This document shows, piece after piece, positions 49,533 through 57,970 of a DNA stretch of 64,000 bases. Position numbers and translations under genes: made by a program. The notes under the pieces are model-generated. The model searched no databases and had not been told where the DNA came from. It saw nothing but the letters and a program-made list of their open reading frames with translations. Every line of letters begins with the position of its first letter. Position 1 is the first letter of the stretch. The stretch covers positions 1,984,001-2,048,000 of the forward strand of contig NZ_JAKRWF010000001.1 of NCBI RefSeq assembly GCF_022352215.1. The letters are read 5' to 3'. This stretch comes from Flavihumibacter cheonanensis. Its GTDB lineage: Bacteria; Bacteroidota; Bacteroidia; Chitinophagales; Chitinophagaceae.

Positions 49533-49918
49533 CCATACTCAATCAAATCCCACAGGTTACCATACAAATCTTCGAAAACGGCTACAGTCCCGTAGGCTTC
49601 ATCACTCGGCTGCCGAACTATCTTAATCTCATTGTCAAGCAGGTTCTGGTAATCTCTTTTGAAATTATCGGTGCTCAAAAAAAGAAATACACGTCCGCCT
49701 GTCTGATTTCCGATCCTGTTTTTTTGTTCTTCTGTTGCCGCTTTTACTAACAATAAAGAGCATTCGGTTGCTCCCTGGGGTCTCACCAAAACCCATCGCT
49801 TGGTGTCGGAAAGAATAGTATCTTCTACTAAAGTAAAATGCAGTTTTTGTGTGTAAAACGCAATTGCTTTGTCATAATCATCTACAACAATTGCAATATG
49901 CGCCAGGTGCTGATTCAT
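49517..49918 (-). CDS. VOC (glyoxalase/dioxygenase) family protein
   Basis: This 133-residue protein has two beta-alpha-beta-beta-beta modules of the VOC fold: HLAHIAIVVDDYDKAIAFYT at the start and a metal Glu in AVFEDLYGNLWDLIEYG near the end. The length is that of single-domain glyoxalase-like enzymes. The substrate is unknown. The last codons lie within a GA-rich repeat, so the C-terminal SEK may be repeat-derived. An exact -7 box sits 21 bp upstream. Confidence 0.88.
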   Translation of the reverse strand: MNQHLAHIAIVVDDYDKAIAFYTQKLHFTLVEDTILSDTKRWVLVRPQGATECSLLLVKAATEEQKNRIGNQTGGRVFLFLSTDNFKRDYQNLLDNEIKIVRQPSDEAYGTVAVFEDLYGNLWDLIEYGRSEK

Positions 49919-49938
49919 AAAGTATAGAATTACCTAAT

Positions 49939-49946
49939 CAAAAATA
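49939..49946 (-). promoter_or_regulatory. -7 promoter box for the VOC gene
   Basis: The minus strand reads TATTTTTG, an exact match, 20 bp upstream of the ATG at 49918. Confidence 0.5.
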
Positions 49947-49997
49947 GATCTGGCAATGCTTAGAAAAACTATCCGCGGGTAATTATTTATTGACTTA

Positions 49998-50309
49998 TTA
50001 TTCCCCTACTGAATTCTGCAGGGCTTTCTGCTGGCGGAGTAATTCTTTCTCCTGGCGTTTTTTTTCTTTCTCCTGCCGCTTCAACTGCTTCTTGTGCTGT
50101 TTTTGTTGTTTATTCAATTTCTTCTGCGACTTCTTCAGCCTCTTTTGTTGTTTCTTCGCTTTTTTCGCCTGCTTCTGCGTTTTCCTATGCTGCTTAGCCA
50201 TCTCTCTTTGTCGTTTGATAGCTGCTTTATCCGGCGCTTGTGCCTGCAAAGTTCCTTCTACTGTAAAAAACAGGGTCAATAACAGTAATATCTTTTTCAC
50301 ATGATTCAT
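49998..50309 (-). CDS. Small secreted Lys/Gln-rich coiled-coil protein
   Basis: This 103-residue protein has a signal peptide (MNHVKKILLLLTLFFTVEGT, cut near LQAQA). The mature 79 residues are almost only K, Q, R, E and a few A and L (for example KAKKQQKRLKKSQKK), strongly basic and predicted to form a long helix or coiled coil. No family is recognised. Low-complexity composition raises the chance of an unusual role such as binding nucleic acid or cell-wall polymers outside the cytoplasm. It lies 80 bp upstream of the VOC gene. Confidence 0.65.
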   Translation of the reverse strand: MNHVKKILLLLTLFFTVEGTLQAQAPDKAAIKRQREMAKQHRKTQKQAKKAKKQQKRLKKSQKKLNKQQKQHKKQLKRQEKEKKRQEKELLRQQKALQNSVGE

Positions 50310-50335
50310 ACCTGAGATTTAAATGATTCAAACTA

Positions 50336-50935
50336 TCAGTTCCTCTGCCGGATAAAAAAGAGACGCTTCAATCTCTTTTTGTAGTTGTTGCTCACAGGAT
50401 ATTTTCGATTCGGGGTAATATTATTAAATATCAGCGCCACCAACAAAAGTACGAGCGCGCCGCTTAATACAGGGAACAGGATGTAATAATATCCTAATAA
50501 CTTGATTTTTTCCGACCCGATTACCGCTAATAATGCAGTTGCACCTCCAGGAGGGTGCAGGGTCTTGGTGAACTGCATCGCAATGATAGAAAGTGATACC
50601 GCCAGGGGTGCAGTCAGCCAAATGATTTCAGGAAGCAGCGACTGCACACTAACTCCCACAAATGCAGAAACAAGATGACCTCCTATTAAATTACGGGGTT
50701 GTGCCAGCGGACTTTGAATCAGGCCAAAAACCAGCACACTGGATGCCCCGAAGGATCCAATTAAAAATAGACTATCAGAATCTTTAAGTAAAAAACTTTG
50801 CCAGAAAGCAATCAGACCAATTCCGATGAAAGAGCCCAGGAAGGACCAGAACTTCTCTTCCCGGTTTACTAAGGTTTCTCTGTAATAAATGTATCTGGTG
50901 TAGCGTAGTGTTCTTTTGACTCTCTTTTTCAGCAT
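50336..50935 (-). CDS. HPP family integral membrane protein
   Basis: This 199-residue protein has four or five membrane helices and the diagnostic HPPGGATAL loop (TLHPPGGATALLAV near residue 126). The second helix begins FLIGSFGASSVLVFG and PLAQPRNLIGGHLVSA follows. HPP proteins are implicated in nitrite transport in plants and cyanobacteria; the bacterial role is often unknown. It starts 16 bp after the cold-shock gene end. Confidence 0.9.
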   Translation of the reverse strand: MLKKRVKRTLRYTRYIYYRETLVNREEKFWSFLGSFIGIGLIAFWQSFLLKDSDSLFLIGSFGASSVLVFGLIQSPLAQPRNLIGGHLVSAFVGVSVQSLLPEIIWLTAPLAVSLSIIAMQFTKTLHPPGGATALLAVIGSEKIKLLGYYYILFPVLSGALVLLLVALIFNNITPNRKYPVSNNYKKRLKRLFFIRQRN

Positions 50936-50951
50936 AGACCGGTACCCGCGC

Positions 50952-51407
50952 TTATTTCATTTTTCTTACGTTGATCGCACTATACCCTTTTGGTCCGCTT
51001 ACTACTTCAAAATTTACTTTATCATTCTCTACCAGCCGGGTTTGCATCTCGTTTACATGTACGAAAATGCTTTCCTGGCTTTGTAAATCACGGATAAAAC
51101 CAAACCCTTTTGCCTCATTCATAAAGGAGATAATACCGGAACGAATCAGATCCTCAGGTGAGGGTTCTGCCTGTTTGGGAACCCCGATCTGGATATCTTC
51201 CAGATTCACTTCCACCATGGTAGAAGGATCAGGGGGTGAGCTTACAATGTTGCCATCGGCATCAATATAAGCCATCATATCCTCGAGGGACCTGCCTTTT
51301 TTTGCATCATTCTTTCTTTCTTCCTTGCGTTCTTCCTTCTCCTGCTTCTTTTTCGCCCGCTTTTTCTCCATTTCCTTTTTATTGAACGAATCCCTCGACC
51401 TAGCCAT
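50952..51407 (-). CDS. Cold-shock-domain protein with basic N-terminal extension
   Basis: This 151-residue protein has a lysine/glutamate-rich N-terminal half (MARSRDSFNKKEMEKKRAKK), a linker and a C-terminal cold-shock domain (about 89-151: GIISFMNEAKGFGFIRD, SIFVHVNEM) with RNP1-like KGFGFI and RNP2-like IFVHV motifs. It binds single-stranded nucleic acid, probably RNA. The long basic extension is common in Bacteroidota homologues. The start is the ATG at 51407. Confidence 0.9.
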   Translation of the reverse strand: MARSRDSFNKKEMEKKRAKKKQEKEERKEERKNDAKKGRSLEDMMAYIDADGNIVSSPPDPSTMVEVNLEDIQIGVPKQAEPSPEDLIRSGIISFMNEAKGFGFIRDLQSQESIFVHVNEMQTRLVENDKVNFEVVSGPKGYSAINVRKMK

Positions 51408-51443
51408 AAGCGATGTATTTGATGAATTATAAAGGTCGGCTTT

Positions 51444-52250
51444 TTATCCGCCATCAGCAAAACTTTCATAAACGGCCATACCACCGTCGATGAAAATACT
51501 GGTACCCGTTATATAGTCAGAATCGTCGGAAGCCAGGAATACCGCGAGTTTGCCCACATCCTCCGGCTCACCAATCCGATTGTAGGGAATCAGGCTCATG
51601 AGCGACTCATAGGCTGCTTTAGTTTCCCAGGCTTCGCGATTGATGGGAGTACGAATGGCACCCGGACAAATACTATTCACCCGGATCTGCTGCGGGCCGT
51701 ATTCCTGCGCCAGACTCTGCATCAGCATCTTGATGGCTCCTTTTGAGGCGGCGTAATTTACATGTCCGGCCCAGGGAATCAGTTCATGCACAGAGCTCAT
51801 ACAGATAATTTTTCCGCAGGCTTTGGAGCGCTCGGGTTGATGCCCCCTTCGCAAAAACTCCCGGATCGCTTCCCGGGCACAGAGAAACTGTCCGGTCAGG
51901 TTTACATCGATCACTTTCTGCCACTGCTGTAACGTCATTTCATGAAACGGAGCATCCTGCTGCAGACCTGCATTATTGATCAAAATATCGATTGTGCCAT
52001 ATTGTTGAATTATTTCCCCAAACATGGAGAATACATCCTCTTCCTTACTGACATCCGCCTTAATGGCAATGGCATCTGATCCATTTTGCCGGATCGTATT
52101 GACAACTTCATCCGCTGCTTCTGCGCCGGAATAATAATTCACGATAACCGCGGCACCGGCTTCGCCCAGAGCGATCGCGATGGCTTTCCCGATGCCAGAA
52201 CTAGCCCCGGTAACCAGGGCGATCTGGCCTTTTAATTTTTTCTCACTCAT
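51444..52250 (-). CDS. Classical short-chain dehydrogenase/reductase
   Basis: From the ATG at 52250 the product has 268 residues. It has the cofactor motif TGASSGIG, NNAG in ILINNAGLQQDAPF, Ser in ICMSSVHE, the full catalytic YAASK in HVNYAASKGAIKML, and PGAIRTPIN. The sequence is close to the glucose-1-dehydrogenase-like group, but the substrate is not fixed. Unlike the SDR at 32057-32842, the catalytic residues are complete. A start at 52355 would overlap the divergent prmC gene and is not used. Confidence 0.9.
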   Translation of the reverse strand: MSEKKLKGQIALVTGASSGIGKAIAIALGEAGAAVIVNYYSGAEAADEVVNTIRQNGSDAIAIKADVSKEEDVFSMFGEIIQQYGTIDILINNAGLQQDAPFHEMTLQQWQKVIDVNLTGQFLCAREAIREFLRRGHQPERSKACGKIICMSSVHELIPWAGHVNYAASKGAIKMLMQSLAQEYGPQQIRVNSICPGAIRTPINREAWETKAAYESLMSLIPYNRIGEPEDVGKLAVFLASDDSDYITGTSIFIDGGMAVYESFADGG

Positions 52251-52269
52251 ACGATAAGTTACAAAAAAA

Positions 52270-53160
52270 ATGCGCCAGCCGGCTTTACCTTTGGCATTGA
52301 TAACAATAAAATTGCCTACACCAAGAATACATATCATCCGGCAACTGGAGCCCATTTACGGAAATACAGAGGCCGGTTATATAGCAGACATGGTGCTGGA
52401 AAAGTTAACCGGACTCCCCAAACAGGAAACCAGAAACCTGCAGGCGGCCAATCTATCTGATAAACAACAGTTACTGCTGGAGGAAATGCTGCTGCAGTTA
52501 GAACAGCACCGGCCGGTTCAATATGTAATCAACGAAGCCTGGTTCCAGGAAATGCCTTTCTATGTAGATGAGCGGGTACTCATCCCCCGTCCCGAAACAG
52601 AAGAGTTAGTGGAATGGGTAGTAAAAGACTTCAGAACAGCAGCCGCTCCCATCCTTTTAGATATTGGTTCCGGCAGCGGCTGTATTCCAATCAGCCTGGC
52701 TAAAAAACTGCCAACCGCGGAAGTGCACAGTTGTGATATCAGCAGTGCTGCCTTATCGGTGGCGCAATTGAACGCAGCACATTTACAATCGATCGTACAA
52801 TGGCATGAAATTGATTTTCTGGATGAACGCTACTGGGAGCAATTGCCAGTGCCTACATGCATTGTCAGTAACCCGCCTTACATACCAAAAGCAGGGGCTG
52901 AAGAAATGAGTGCCCATGTTGTGAAGTATGAACCAGGTATTGCACTTTTTGTACCGGATGAAGATCCCTTTCTTTTTTACAAAGCCATCGCAAACTTTGC
53001 GCAATCAAGATGCCAGGCCGGCACTTTGATCTACCTTGAAATACATGAAGCGCTTGCCGCGGGTGTGCAACAAGCGCTTCAGCAAAAAGGTATTCAGACA
53101 ATTGAGATTCGTAGAGATATGCAGGGCAAGGAGCGTATGATCAAAGCAATCCGATCCTGA
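52270..53160 (+). CDS. prmC: Peptide chain release factor N5-glutamine methyltransferase
   Basis: This protein of up to 296 residues has an N-terminal helical domain, a SAM-dependent methyltransferase domain with LDIGSGSGCIPISLA, VHSCDISSAALSVA and the catalytic NPPY in CIVSNPPYIPKAG. It methylates the GGQ glutamine of release factors. The ATG at 52270 is the only ATG start, but an exact -7 box (TACCTTTG, 52286-52293) lies inside and a TTG at 52297 would give MITIKLPTP, closer to family starts; the true start is uncertain. It abuts the convergent exbD gene with no gap. Confidence 0.94.
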   Translation: MRQPALPLALITIKLPTPRIHIIRQLEPIYGNTEAGYIADMVLEKLTGLPKQETRNLQAANLSDKQQLLLEEMLLQLEQHRPVQYVINEAWFQEMPFYVDERVLIPRPETEELVEWVVKDFRTAAAPILLDIGSGSGCIPISLAKKLPTAEVHSCDISSAALSVAQLNAAHLQSIVQWHEIDFLDERYWEQLPVPTCIVSNPPYIPKAGAEEMSAHVVKYEPGIALFVPDEDPFLFYKAIANFAQSRCQAGTLIYLEIHEALAAGVQQALQQKGIQTIEIRRDMQGKERMIKAIRS

Positions 53161-53565
53161 TTACTGCACCCCATTTTTATCCACCGCCAAAACGGATCGG
53201 GCACCTAATTCCCTGGCAACCCGCATCACCGCCACCACATTCTCCACCGGTACATTTTTATCGGCATTGATCACCACGGAAGGCTGGTCGGTTTCTTTTG
53301 CCAGGATGGGTTGCAGTTTTGCTTTCAGTTCTTCCAGGCTTACTTTGGAGGTACCAACATAAAACTGGTTATTCGCGTCAATGGATACCACCACCGTTTG
53401 TTTGGCCTTGGTATCACTCTTGGCTTTCGGTTGTGAAAGTTTGATCACATTGGGATTGGCCAGCGTGGATACAATCAGGAAGAAGAGCAACAGAATGAAC
53501 AGGATATCATTCAGTGCTCCGGTATGAACTTCGGCATGTCCTCTTAATCGACGTTTTAAATTCAT
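53161..53565 (-). CDS. exbD: ExbD/TolR family biopolymer transport protein
   Basis: This 134-residue protein has a short N-terminus, one membrane helix (LNDILFILLLFFLIVSTL, with the conserved Asp) and a periplasmic domain (QTVVVSIDANNQFYVG, VVINADKNVPVENVV). With ExbB just upstream it forms the proton-driven motor that energises TonB-type outer-membrane transport or TolA-like envelope work. No TonB is in the window. Stop abuts prmC with zero gap. Confidence 0.93.
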   Translation of the reverse strand: MNLKRRLRGHAEVHTGALNDILFILLLFFLIVSTLANPNVIKLSQPKAKSDTKAKQTVVVSIDANNQFYVGTSKVSLEELKAKLQPILAKETDQPSVVINADKNVPVENVVAVMRVARELGARSVLAVDKNGVQ

Positions 53566-53571
53566 GTTCGC

Positions 53572-54270
53572 TTATCTGGTAGGTTCCTGAAGGGTATCAA
53601 TAAAATCTGAGCTGGCAACTTCCATCCGGTTAACAGTTTTATCCACCTGGGCATTTAAGAAACTATGTCCCACATAAGCCAGCAAACCAATGATCAATCC
53701 GGTTGCGGAGGTAATCATCTTCACATAAATACCACTGGCAATAGTGCTGAGGGTATATTCGCCGGTAGAAGAAATGCCATAGAACAATTGCACCATTCCT
53801 ACAATGGTACCAAGGAATCCAAACATGGGTGCAATGCCGGAAACCAGCGATAACACAGAAAGATTTCTTTCCAGTTTGTACATTTCCAATCGCCCTACAT
53901 TCTCCATGCTTTTTTCAATGGCATCAATAGGTTTGCCAATACGCTGAATGCCTTTATCAATGATGCGCGCTACCGGGTTATTGGTATTCTTGGCCAATGA
54001 CCGGGCTGCAGCCACATTACCACTCAGAATATGATCCTTAATGATGCTCATGAAATTCTCATCGATCTTACTGGCTTTATTGATGGCCAGGTAACGTTCG
54101 AAAAAGAAATACATGGCAATTATCAGTAATAAAAACAGGGGAATCATCAGCGGGCCGCCCTGGAAGAGCAGATTGATCATACTGAGATCTTTGTTTTCAT
54201 TGGTAGCAGCCTGGGCAGCATTGGCTATCTGTTGGGCCGTATCTGCAATCTGAAGAAGAAACAAATTCAT
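53572..54270 (-). CDS. exbB: MotA/TolQ/ExbB proton channel protein
   Basis: This 232-residue protein has three membrane helices and the conserved GIAPMFGFLGTIVGMVQLFY near residue 148, followed by IASGIYVKMITSATGLIIGL. It is the ExbB channel partner of the ExbD encoded 6 bp downstream. An N-terminal short extension (IADTAQQIANAAQAAT) is seen before the first helix. Together they probably use the proton gradient for outer-membrane uptake. Confidence 0.94.
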   Translation of the reverse strand: MNLFLLQIADTAQQIANAAQAATNENKDLSMINLLFQGGPLMIPLFLLLIIAMYFFFERYLAINKASKIDENFMSIIKDHILSGNVAAARSLAKNTNNPVARIIDKGIQRIGKPIDAIEKSMENVGRLEMYKLERNLSVLSLVSGIAPMFGFLGTIVGMVQLFYGISSTGEYTLSTIASGIYVKMITSATGLIIGLLAYVGHSFLNAQVDKTVNRMEVASSDFIDTLQEPTR

Positions 54271-54351
54271 CTGGTTGGTTTATTCTTTTGTCGGGTGTGA
54301 AAATAAGGCTATTATTTGCTAAGGAATTCTAAAGATTCTACCATCACCGGA

Positions 54352-55281
54352 TCAGGCACCTACCTGCTTTACCATCATGGCCTGTATTTGCTTCATGGTT
54401 TTCTCCATTCCTTCGGCACTTCCATCGAGGAAAATAACATTCCCTTTACCATATTCAGCAAAGTTTTTCACGGCTTCTGTCCACATACTGAAGAGAATAA
54501 CATTGGTATCCAGGTTGGCCTGACGCATGCGATCGGCTGCCTCACTCATCCCCTTGGCCACTTCCTCTCTGAAGAGTGCCACACCCTGGCCTCTCAGGCG
54601 GGCGGCTTCTCTTTCTGCTTCTGCAGCAATTTTGATGGCATTACCTTCTGCTTCCGCCCCTTTGGTTTTGGTGATCAGCAAAGCCTGTCCCTCGTTTTCA
54701 GCAGCTGCTTTCAGGTTATGCGAAGCCACCACCCGGCTCATGGAATCCATAATTACCTGATCAAAGGTGATATCATTGATCTGTAGATCGAGCAGGTGAT
54801 AACCCCATTCTTCCAGCAGCTGATCGATCTGGTCTTTTACGTACTCCACGATTTCTTTTCTGAGGGCCAAAATCTCCGCCTGGCGTTTGGTGGCTACAAA
54901 GGAACGAATGGTACCTTCAATGGTGCGACTCAAGGCCTGCATCAGATCGCGATCACTGATGAATTTAAAAGCTACTTTTTTGATGGTGTCTTCCTGTTCA
55001 TTCTGAACAGCATACAGCAACATGTTTTTAAAATACACATTGGCCTGATCTGCTGTAACCGCCTGGAACTCCAGTTCCACGGATCGGTTCTGCACCGATA
55101 CCCTTTTTGAGATCTGTTCAATAAAAGGAATGATGAAATTAAGTCCGGGTAATAGGATACGCCGGTACTTACCAAACATTGTAACCACCCCAATCGTACC
55201 CTGGTTAATGGTTTTTAAGCCGGCAAATACGACGAGGATTACAATGAGAATCCACCAACTGGAAGTAAGGAGATCTAACAT
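54352..55281 (-). CDS. SPFH/Band 7 (stomatin-like) membrane protein
   Basis: This 309-residue protein has an N-terminal membrane helix (SSWWILIVILVVFAGL) and an SPFH domain (about 25-200: NQGTIGVVTMFGKYRRIL, GLNFIIPFIEQISKRVSVQ, RTIEGTIRSFVATKRQAEIL) followed by an Ala/Glu-rich coiled coil. Such proteins assemble into membrane microdomain scaffolds. It differs from HflK/HflC, which come as a pair. It lies between pepT and exbB on the same strand. Confidence 0.92.
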   Translation of the reverse strand: MLDLLTSSWWILIVILVVFAGLKTINQGTIGVVTMFGKYRRILLPGLNFIIPFIEQISKRVSVQNRSVELEFQAVTADQANVYFKNMLLYAVQNEQEDTIKKVAFKFISDRDLMQALSRTIEGTIRSFVATKRQAEILALRKEIVEYVKDQIDQLLEEWGYHLLDLQINDITFDQVIMDSMSRVVASHNLKAAAENEGQALLITKTKGAEAEGNAIKIAAEAEREAARLRGQGVALFREEVAKGMSEAADRMRQANLDTNVILFSMWTEAVKNFAEYGKGNVIFLDGSAEGMEKTMKQIQAMMVKQVGA

Positions 55282-55305
55282 ATTCGAATTTTGACTTTAA
55301 AATAC

Positions 55306-56559
55306 TTATTCTGCCGCGTTCTTTTCCCAAAGCTGCACCAATTCTACCAATACCGCGAATGATTTTTCCATATCCTGCACACTTACATATTCCTGTTTGC
55401 TATGGAGCGACATTTCTCCTGTGAACAAATTCGGGCAGGGAAGTCCCATAAAGGAAAGCCGCGCACCATCCGTACCACCCCGGATCGGAAATTTCCGGGG
55501 CCGGATACCACAGTTGAGCATGGCCTGTTCCGCCAGGGCGGTCACTTTGGGATGGTGTTGTAATACTTCCTTCATATTTCGGTATTGTTCTTTCACCTCA
55601 TAGGTAGTACGGGCTCCGGGATAGTTCAATACGATTTCATCGGCCAGGTGTTGCAGCAGAAATTCATATTCGCCTAATTTTGGGGTATCAAAGTCGCGGA
55701 TGATAAAATCCACCTGCGCTAATTCAGCTGAGCCCGTGATACGAACCGGATGCACAAAGCCTGCTCTTCCTTCAGTAACCTCTGGAGCCAATTTTTCTTT
55801 GGGCAGCGACGCAACAAATTCTCCTGCCAGTTTGATAGCATTGATTAATTTACCTTTCGCCGATCCGGGATGAGCCGCGATACCATGGAAATAAATCGTC
55901 ATACCATCTGCGGAGAAGTTCTCGTCTTCCAGGCTGCCGAGTTCACCGGCATCCATTGTATAAGCGATATCAGCACCCAGTATTTTCAAATCCACTTTAT
56001 CTACTCCCCTGCCGATTTCTTCATCCGGGGTAAAGAGGATTTTAATGGCTCCATGTTGAATTTGAGGGTTAGATGAAAGGTAAGCCGCCAGTTCCATGAT
56101 GATGGCTACACCTGCTTTGTCATCTGCACCTAATAAGGTAGTACCAGAGGCAGTAATGATATCGTCCCCGATTTTTTCTTTCAGATAGGGATGCTCTTCA
56201 ATGGTAATTACCTGGGAGGTATCCTGAGGTAATACGATTGGTTCACCTGTAAATGCCGCATGCACAATTGGCTGTACGCCTGTACCACTGCAATCCGGGG
56301 CGGTATCCACATGTGAGCAAAAACAGATCACCGGAACTTTTCGGGTACTGGTGGCTGGTATTGTCGCGTATACATAACCGTAATCATCCAGGTGGGCGTC
56401 TTTAATACCCATATCCTGCAGTTCCTGCACCAGCAGGCGGGATAAGTCCTTTTGCTTTTCAGTACTGGGCTGGGTAGTACTAAGCGGATCACTTTGCGTA
56501 TCTATCTGAACATATCGAAGCAAGCGTTCTTTTACTTGTGTTCGAACCATTTCCGGCAT
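55306..56559 (-). CDS. pepT: Peptidase T (tripeptide aminopeptidase)
   Basis: This 417-residue protein is a dinuclear zinc M20 peptidase that removes N-terminal residues from tripeptides in the cytoplasm. Metal-site motifs are FCSHVDTAPD, LLGADDKAG, FTPDEEIGRG, TMDAGELG, GTDGARLSF and SLHSKQEYV, in family order; length is normal. The ATG at 56559 is used, with an ATG three codons down at 56550 also possible. It starts the leftward group pepT, SPFH, exbB, exbD. Confidence 0.95.
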   Translation of the reverse strand: MPEMVRTQVKERLLRYVQIDTQSDPLSTTQPSTEKQKDLSRLLVQELQDMGIKDAHLDDYGYVYATIPATSTRKVPVICFCSHVDTAPDCSGTGVQPIVHAAFTGEPIVLPQDTSQVITIEEHPYLKEKIGDDIITASGTTLLGADDKAGVAIIMELAAYLSSNPQIQHGAIKILFTPDEEIGRGVDKVDLKILGADIAYTMDAGELGSLEDENFSADGMTIYFHGIAAHPGSAKGKLINAIKLAGEFVASLPKEKLAPEVTEGRAGFVHPVRITGSAELAQVDFIIRDFDTPKLGEYEFLLQHLADEIVLNYPGARTTYEVKEQYRNMKEVLQHHPKVTALAEQAMLNCGIRPRKFPIRGGTDGARLSFMGLPCPNLFTGEMSLHSKQEYVSVQDMEKSFAVLVELVQLWEKNAAE

Positions 56560-56593
56560 GATTGGTTAAATTTCGGCTCAAATTACTGTATTG

Positions 56594-57394
56594 ATGGCAA
56601 AGCATTGGAGAGCAATCATTTTTATCTTCCTCTTTTTGAGCGTATTAATAGGTGGTGGATGGATCGGCACCCTGTTGGGACTGGACATCTATACCACTAC
56701 CATTTTCCTCGGGGTACTATCCACCCTGCTTGCCTTTGGTATGCGAAAACTCGTAGACCGGGAAAGCATCCTTTCCATGGGCTGGCAATGGAAAGGATTT
56801 GAAATTGATTTCATGGTAGGCAATTTGGTTGCGATTGCGATATTGGGAACAGGCACTTGTTTGCTGCTGGTGACAGGAGCAATAGAATGGGCCGGGGTAG
56901 AATGGAACAGTAGCTCGTTTTTTTCCTCCCTGCTCTTGATGATAGTAGTAGCTGTTTATGAAGAACTGGCTTTCCGGGGTTATATCCAGCAGAACCTGAT
57001 GGAAAGTATACATCCTTTGAAAGCCTTGGTAATCACGGCGCTGATCTTTGCATTTTTTCATGGCACCAATCCGAATGGATCCTTATTGGGCACTATCAAT
57101 GTATTCCTTGCCGGGTTGCTTTTAGGTGTGAATTATCTCTATACGCGTAACCTCTGGTTTGGTATCGGCTTGCATTTTACCTGGAATTTTTTACAGGGAC
57201 CCGTATTGGGATTTGGTGTGAGCGGATTGAGTCTGCCATCCGTCTTAAGTCAATACCAGCAGGGCGCTGAACTTTGGACAGGAGGAAAGTTTGGATTTGA
57301 AGCCTCCTTACTCAACACTATATTATGTTTGCTGGTAACGGCTGTCTTATTTTGGGTGTACGGAAAGCAACATAACAAAAAATGGTTGCCCTAG
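56594..57394 (+). CDS. CPBP family intramembrane metalloprotease
   Basis: From the ATG at 56594 the product has 266 residues and about seven membrane helices. The CPBP (Abi) motif EELAFRGYIQ (near 124), FAFFHG and LHFTWNF are intact; these supply the glutamates and histidines of the glutamate protease-type active site. Family roles range from prenyl-protein processing to bacteriocin immunity; the function here is unknown. The gene is divergent from pepT and convergent with the FKBP gene. Confidence 0.9.
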   Translation: MAKHWRAIIFIFLFLSVLIGGGWIGTLLGLDIYTTTIFLGVLSTLLAFGMRKLVDRESILSMGWQWKGFEIDFMVGNLVAIAILGTGTCLLLVTGAIEWAGVEWNSSSFFSSLLLMIVVAVYEELAFRGYIQQNLMESIHPLKALVITALIFAFFHGTNPNGSLLGTINVFLAGLLLGVNYLYTRNLWFGIGLHFTWNFLQGPVLGFGVSGLSLPSVLSQYQQGAELWTGGKFGFEASLLNTILCLLVTAVLFWVYGKQHNKKWLP

Positions 57395-57410
57395 GGACAA
57401 CCACTTTTAT
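57383..57410. terminator. Bidirectional terminator between the CPBP and FKBP genes
   Basis: TGGTTG (57383-57388) pairs with CAACCA (57398-57403), extended by CCC/GGG with a one-base bulge. It is flanked by A and T runs on both sides. The CPBP stop codon lies in the loop region. Confidence 0.65.
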
Positions 57411-57429
57411 TCATTTGAATCAAGCTTGA

Positions 57430-57885
57430 TTAGGGCATGATGATACGGGAAGGCGCACCAACAATCTCAACCAGTTCGATATCGAAAACCAGGTCTTCAC
57501 CCGCCAGCGGATGATTGGCATCCAGCAGGATTGCAGTTTCCTGGATCTCAGTAATAACAACAGGAACCACCTGGCCCTGGCTATTATTCAGATTCAGGCG
57601 CATACCCACTTCGAGTGGCATATCAGCAGGAACCTGCTCTTTCGGGAATTCGATAATCATATCAGGATTCTTGGGACCATACGCATCATCAACAGGAATA
57701 TGCACGGTTTTCTTGTCTCCCACAATCATCCCCATCACACCGTTGTCGAAACCAGCGATTACCATTTGGCTTCCCACCTGAAATTCCAAGGGATCCCGAC
57801 CTTCTGAACTATCGAAAGTGGTTCCATCGGTAAGGCGACCATGGTAATGAACCTTTACGGTATCGCCAGACTGTACTTGTTGCAT
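57430..57885 (-). CDS. FKBP-type peptidyl-prolyl isomerase, SlyD-like
   Basis: This 151-residue protein has the FKBP fold with an inserted flap domain, as in SlyD: VKVHYHGRLTDGTTFDSSEG, VIAGFDNGVMGMIVGDKKTV, IPVDDAYGPKNPDM and the C-terminal NHPLAGEDLVFDIELVEIV. It speeds proline isomerisation and acts as a chaperone. The metal-binding His/Cys tail of E. coli SlyD is absent. Start is the ATG at 57885. Confidence 0.94.
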   Translation of the reverse strand: MQQVQSGDTVKVHYHGRLTDGTTFDSSEGRDPLEFQVGSQMVIAGFDNGVMGMIVGDKKTVHIPVDDAYGPKNPDMIIEFPKEQVPADMPLEVGMRLNLNNSQGQVVPVVITEIQETAILLDANHPLAGEDLVFDIELVEIVGAPSRIIMP

Positions 57886-57958
57886 AAAAAAAATTTAAAT
57901 TGATCAAATCAGGGCACAAGGTAAGGGAAAAGCGGCAGAGCGCCTGCTACCAATCCGT

Positions 57959-57966
57959 TATATTTG
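57959..57966 (+). promoter_or_regulatory. -7 promoter box for the NamZ-like gene, almost touching the start codon
   Basis: TATATTTG, an exact match, is 4 nt before the ATG at 57971, again implying a very short or absent 5' leader. Confidence 0.6.
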
Positions 57967-57970
57967 AGCC

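Noticed and set aside
53150-53197. CCGATCC/GGATCGG inverted repeat at the prmC/exbD junction as a terminator
   Set aside because: The loop is about 34 nt and no T run follows on either strand, so it is not a convincing terminator.
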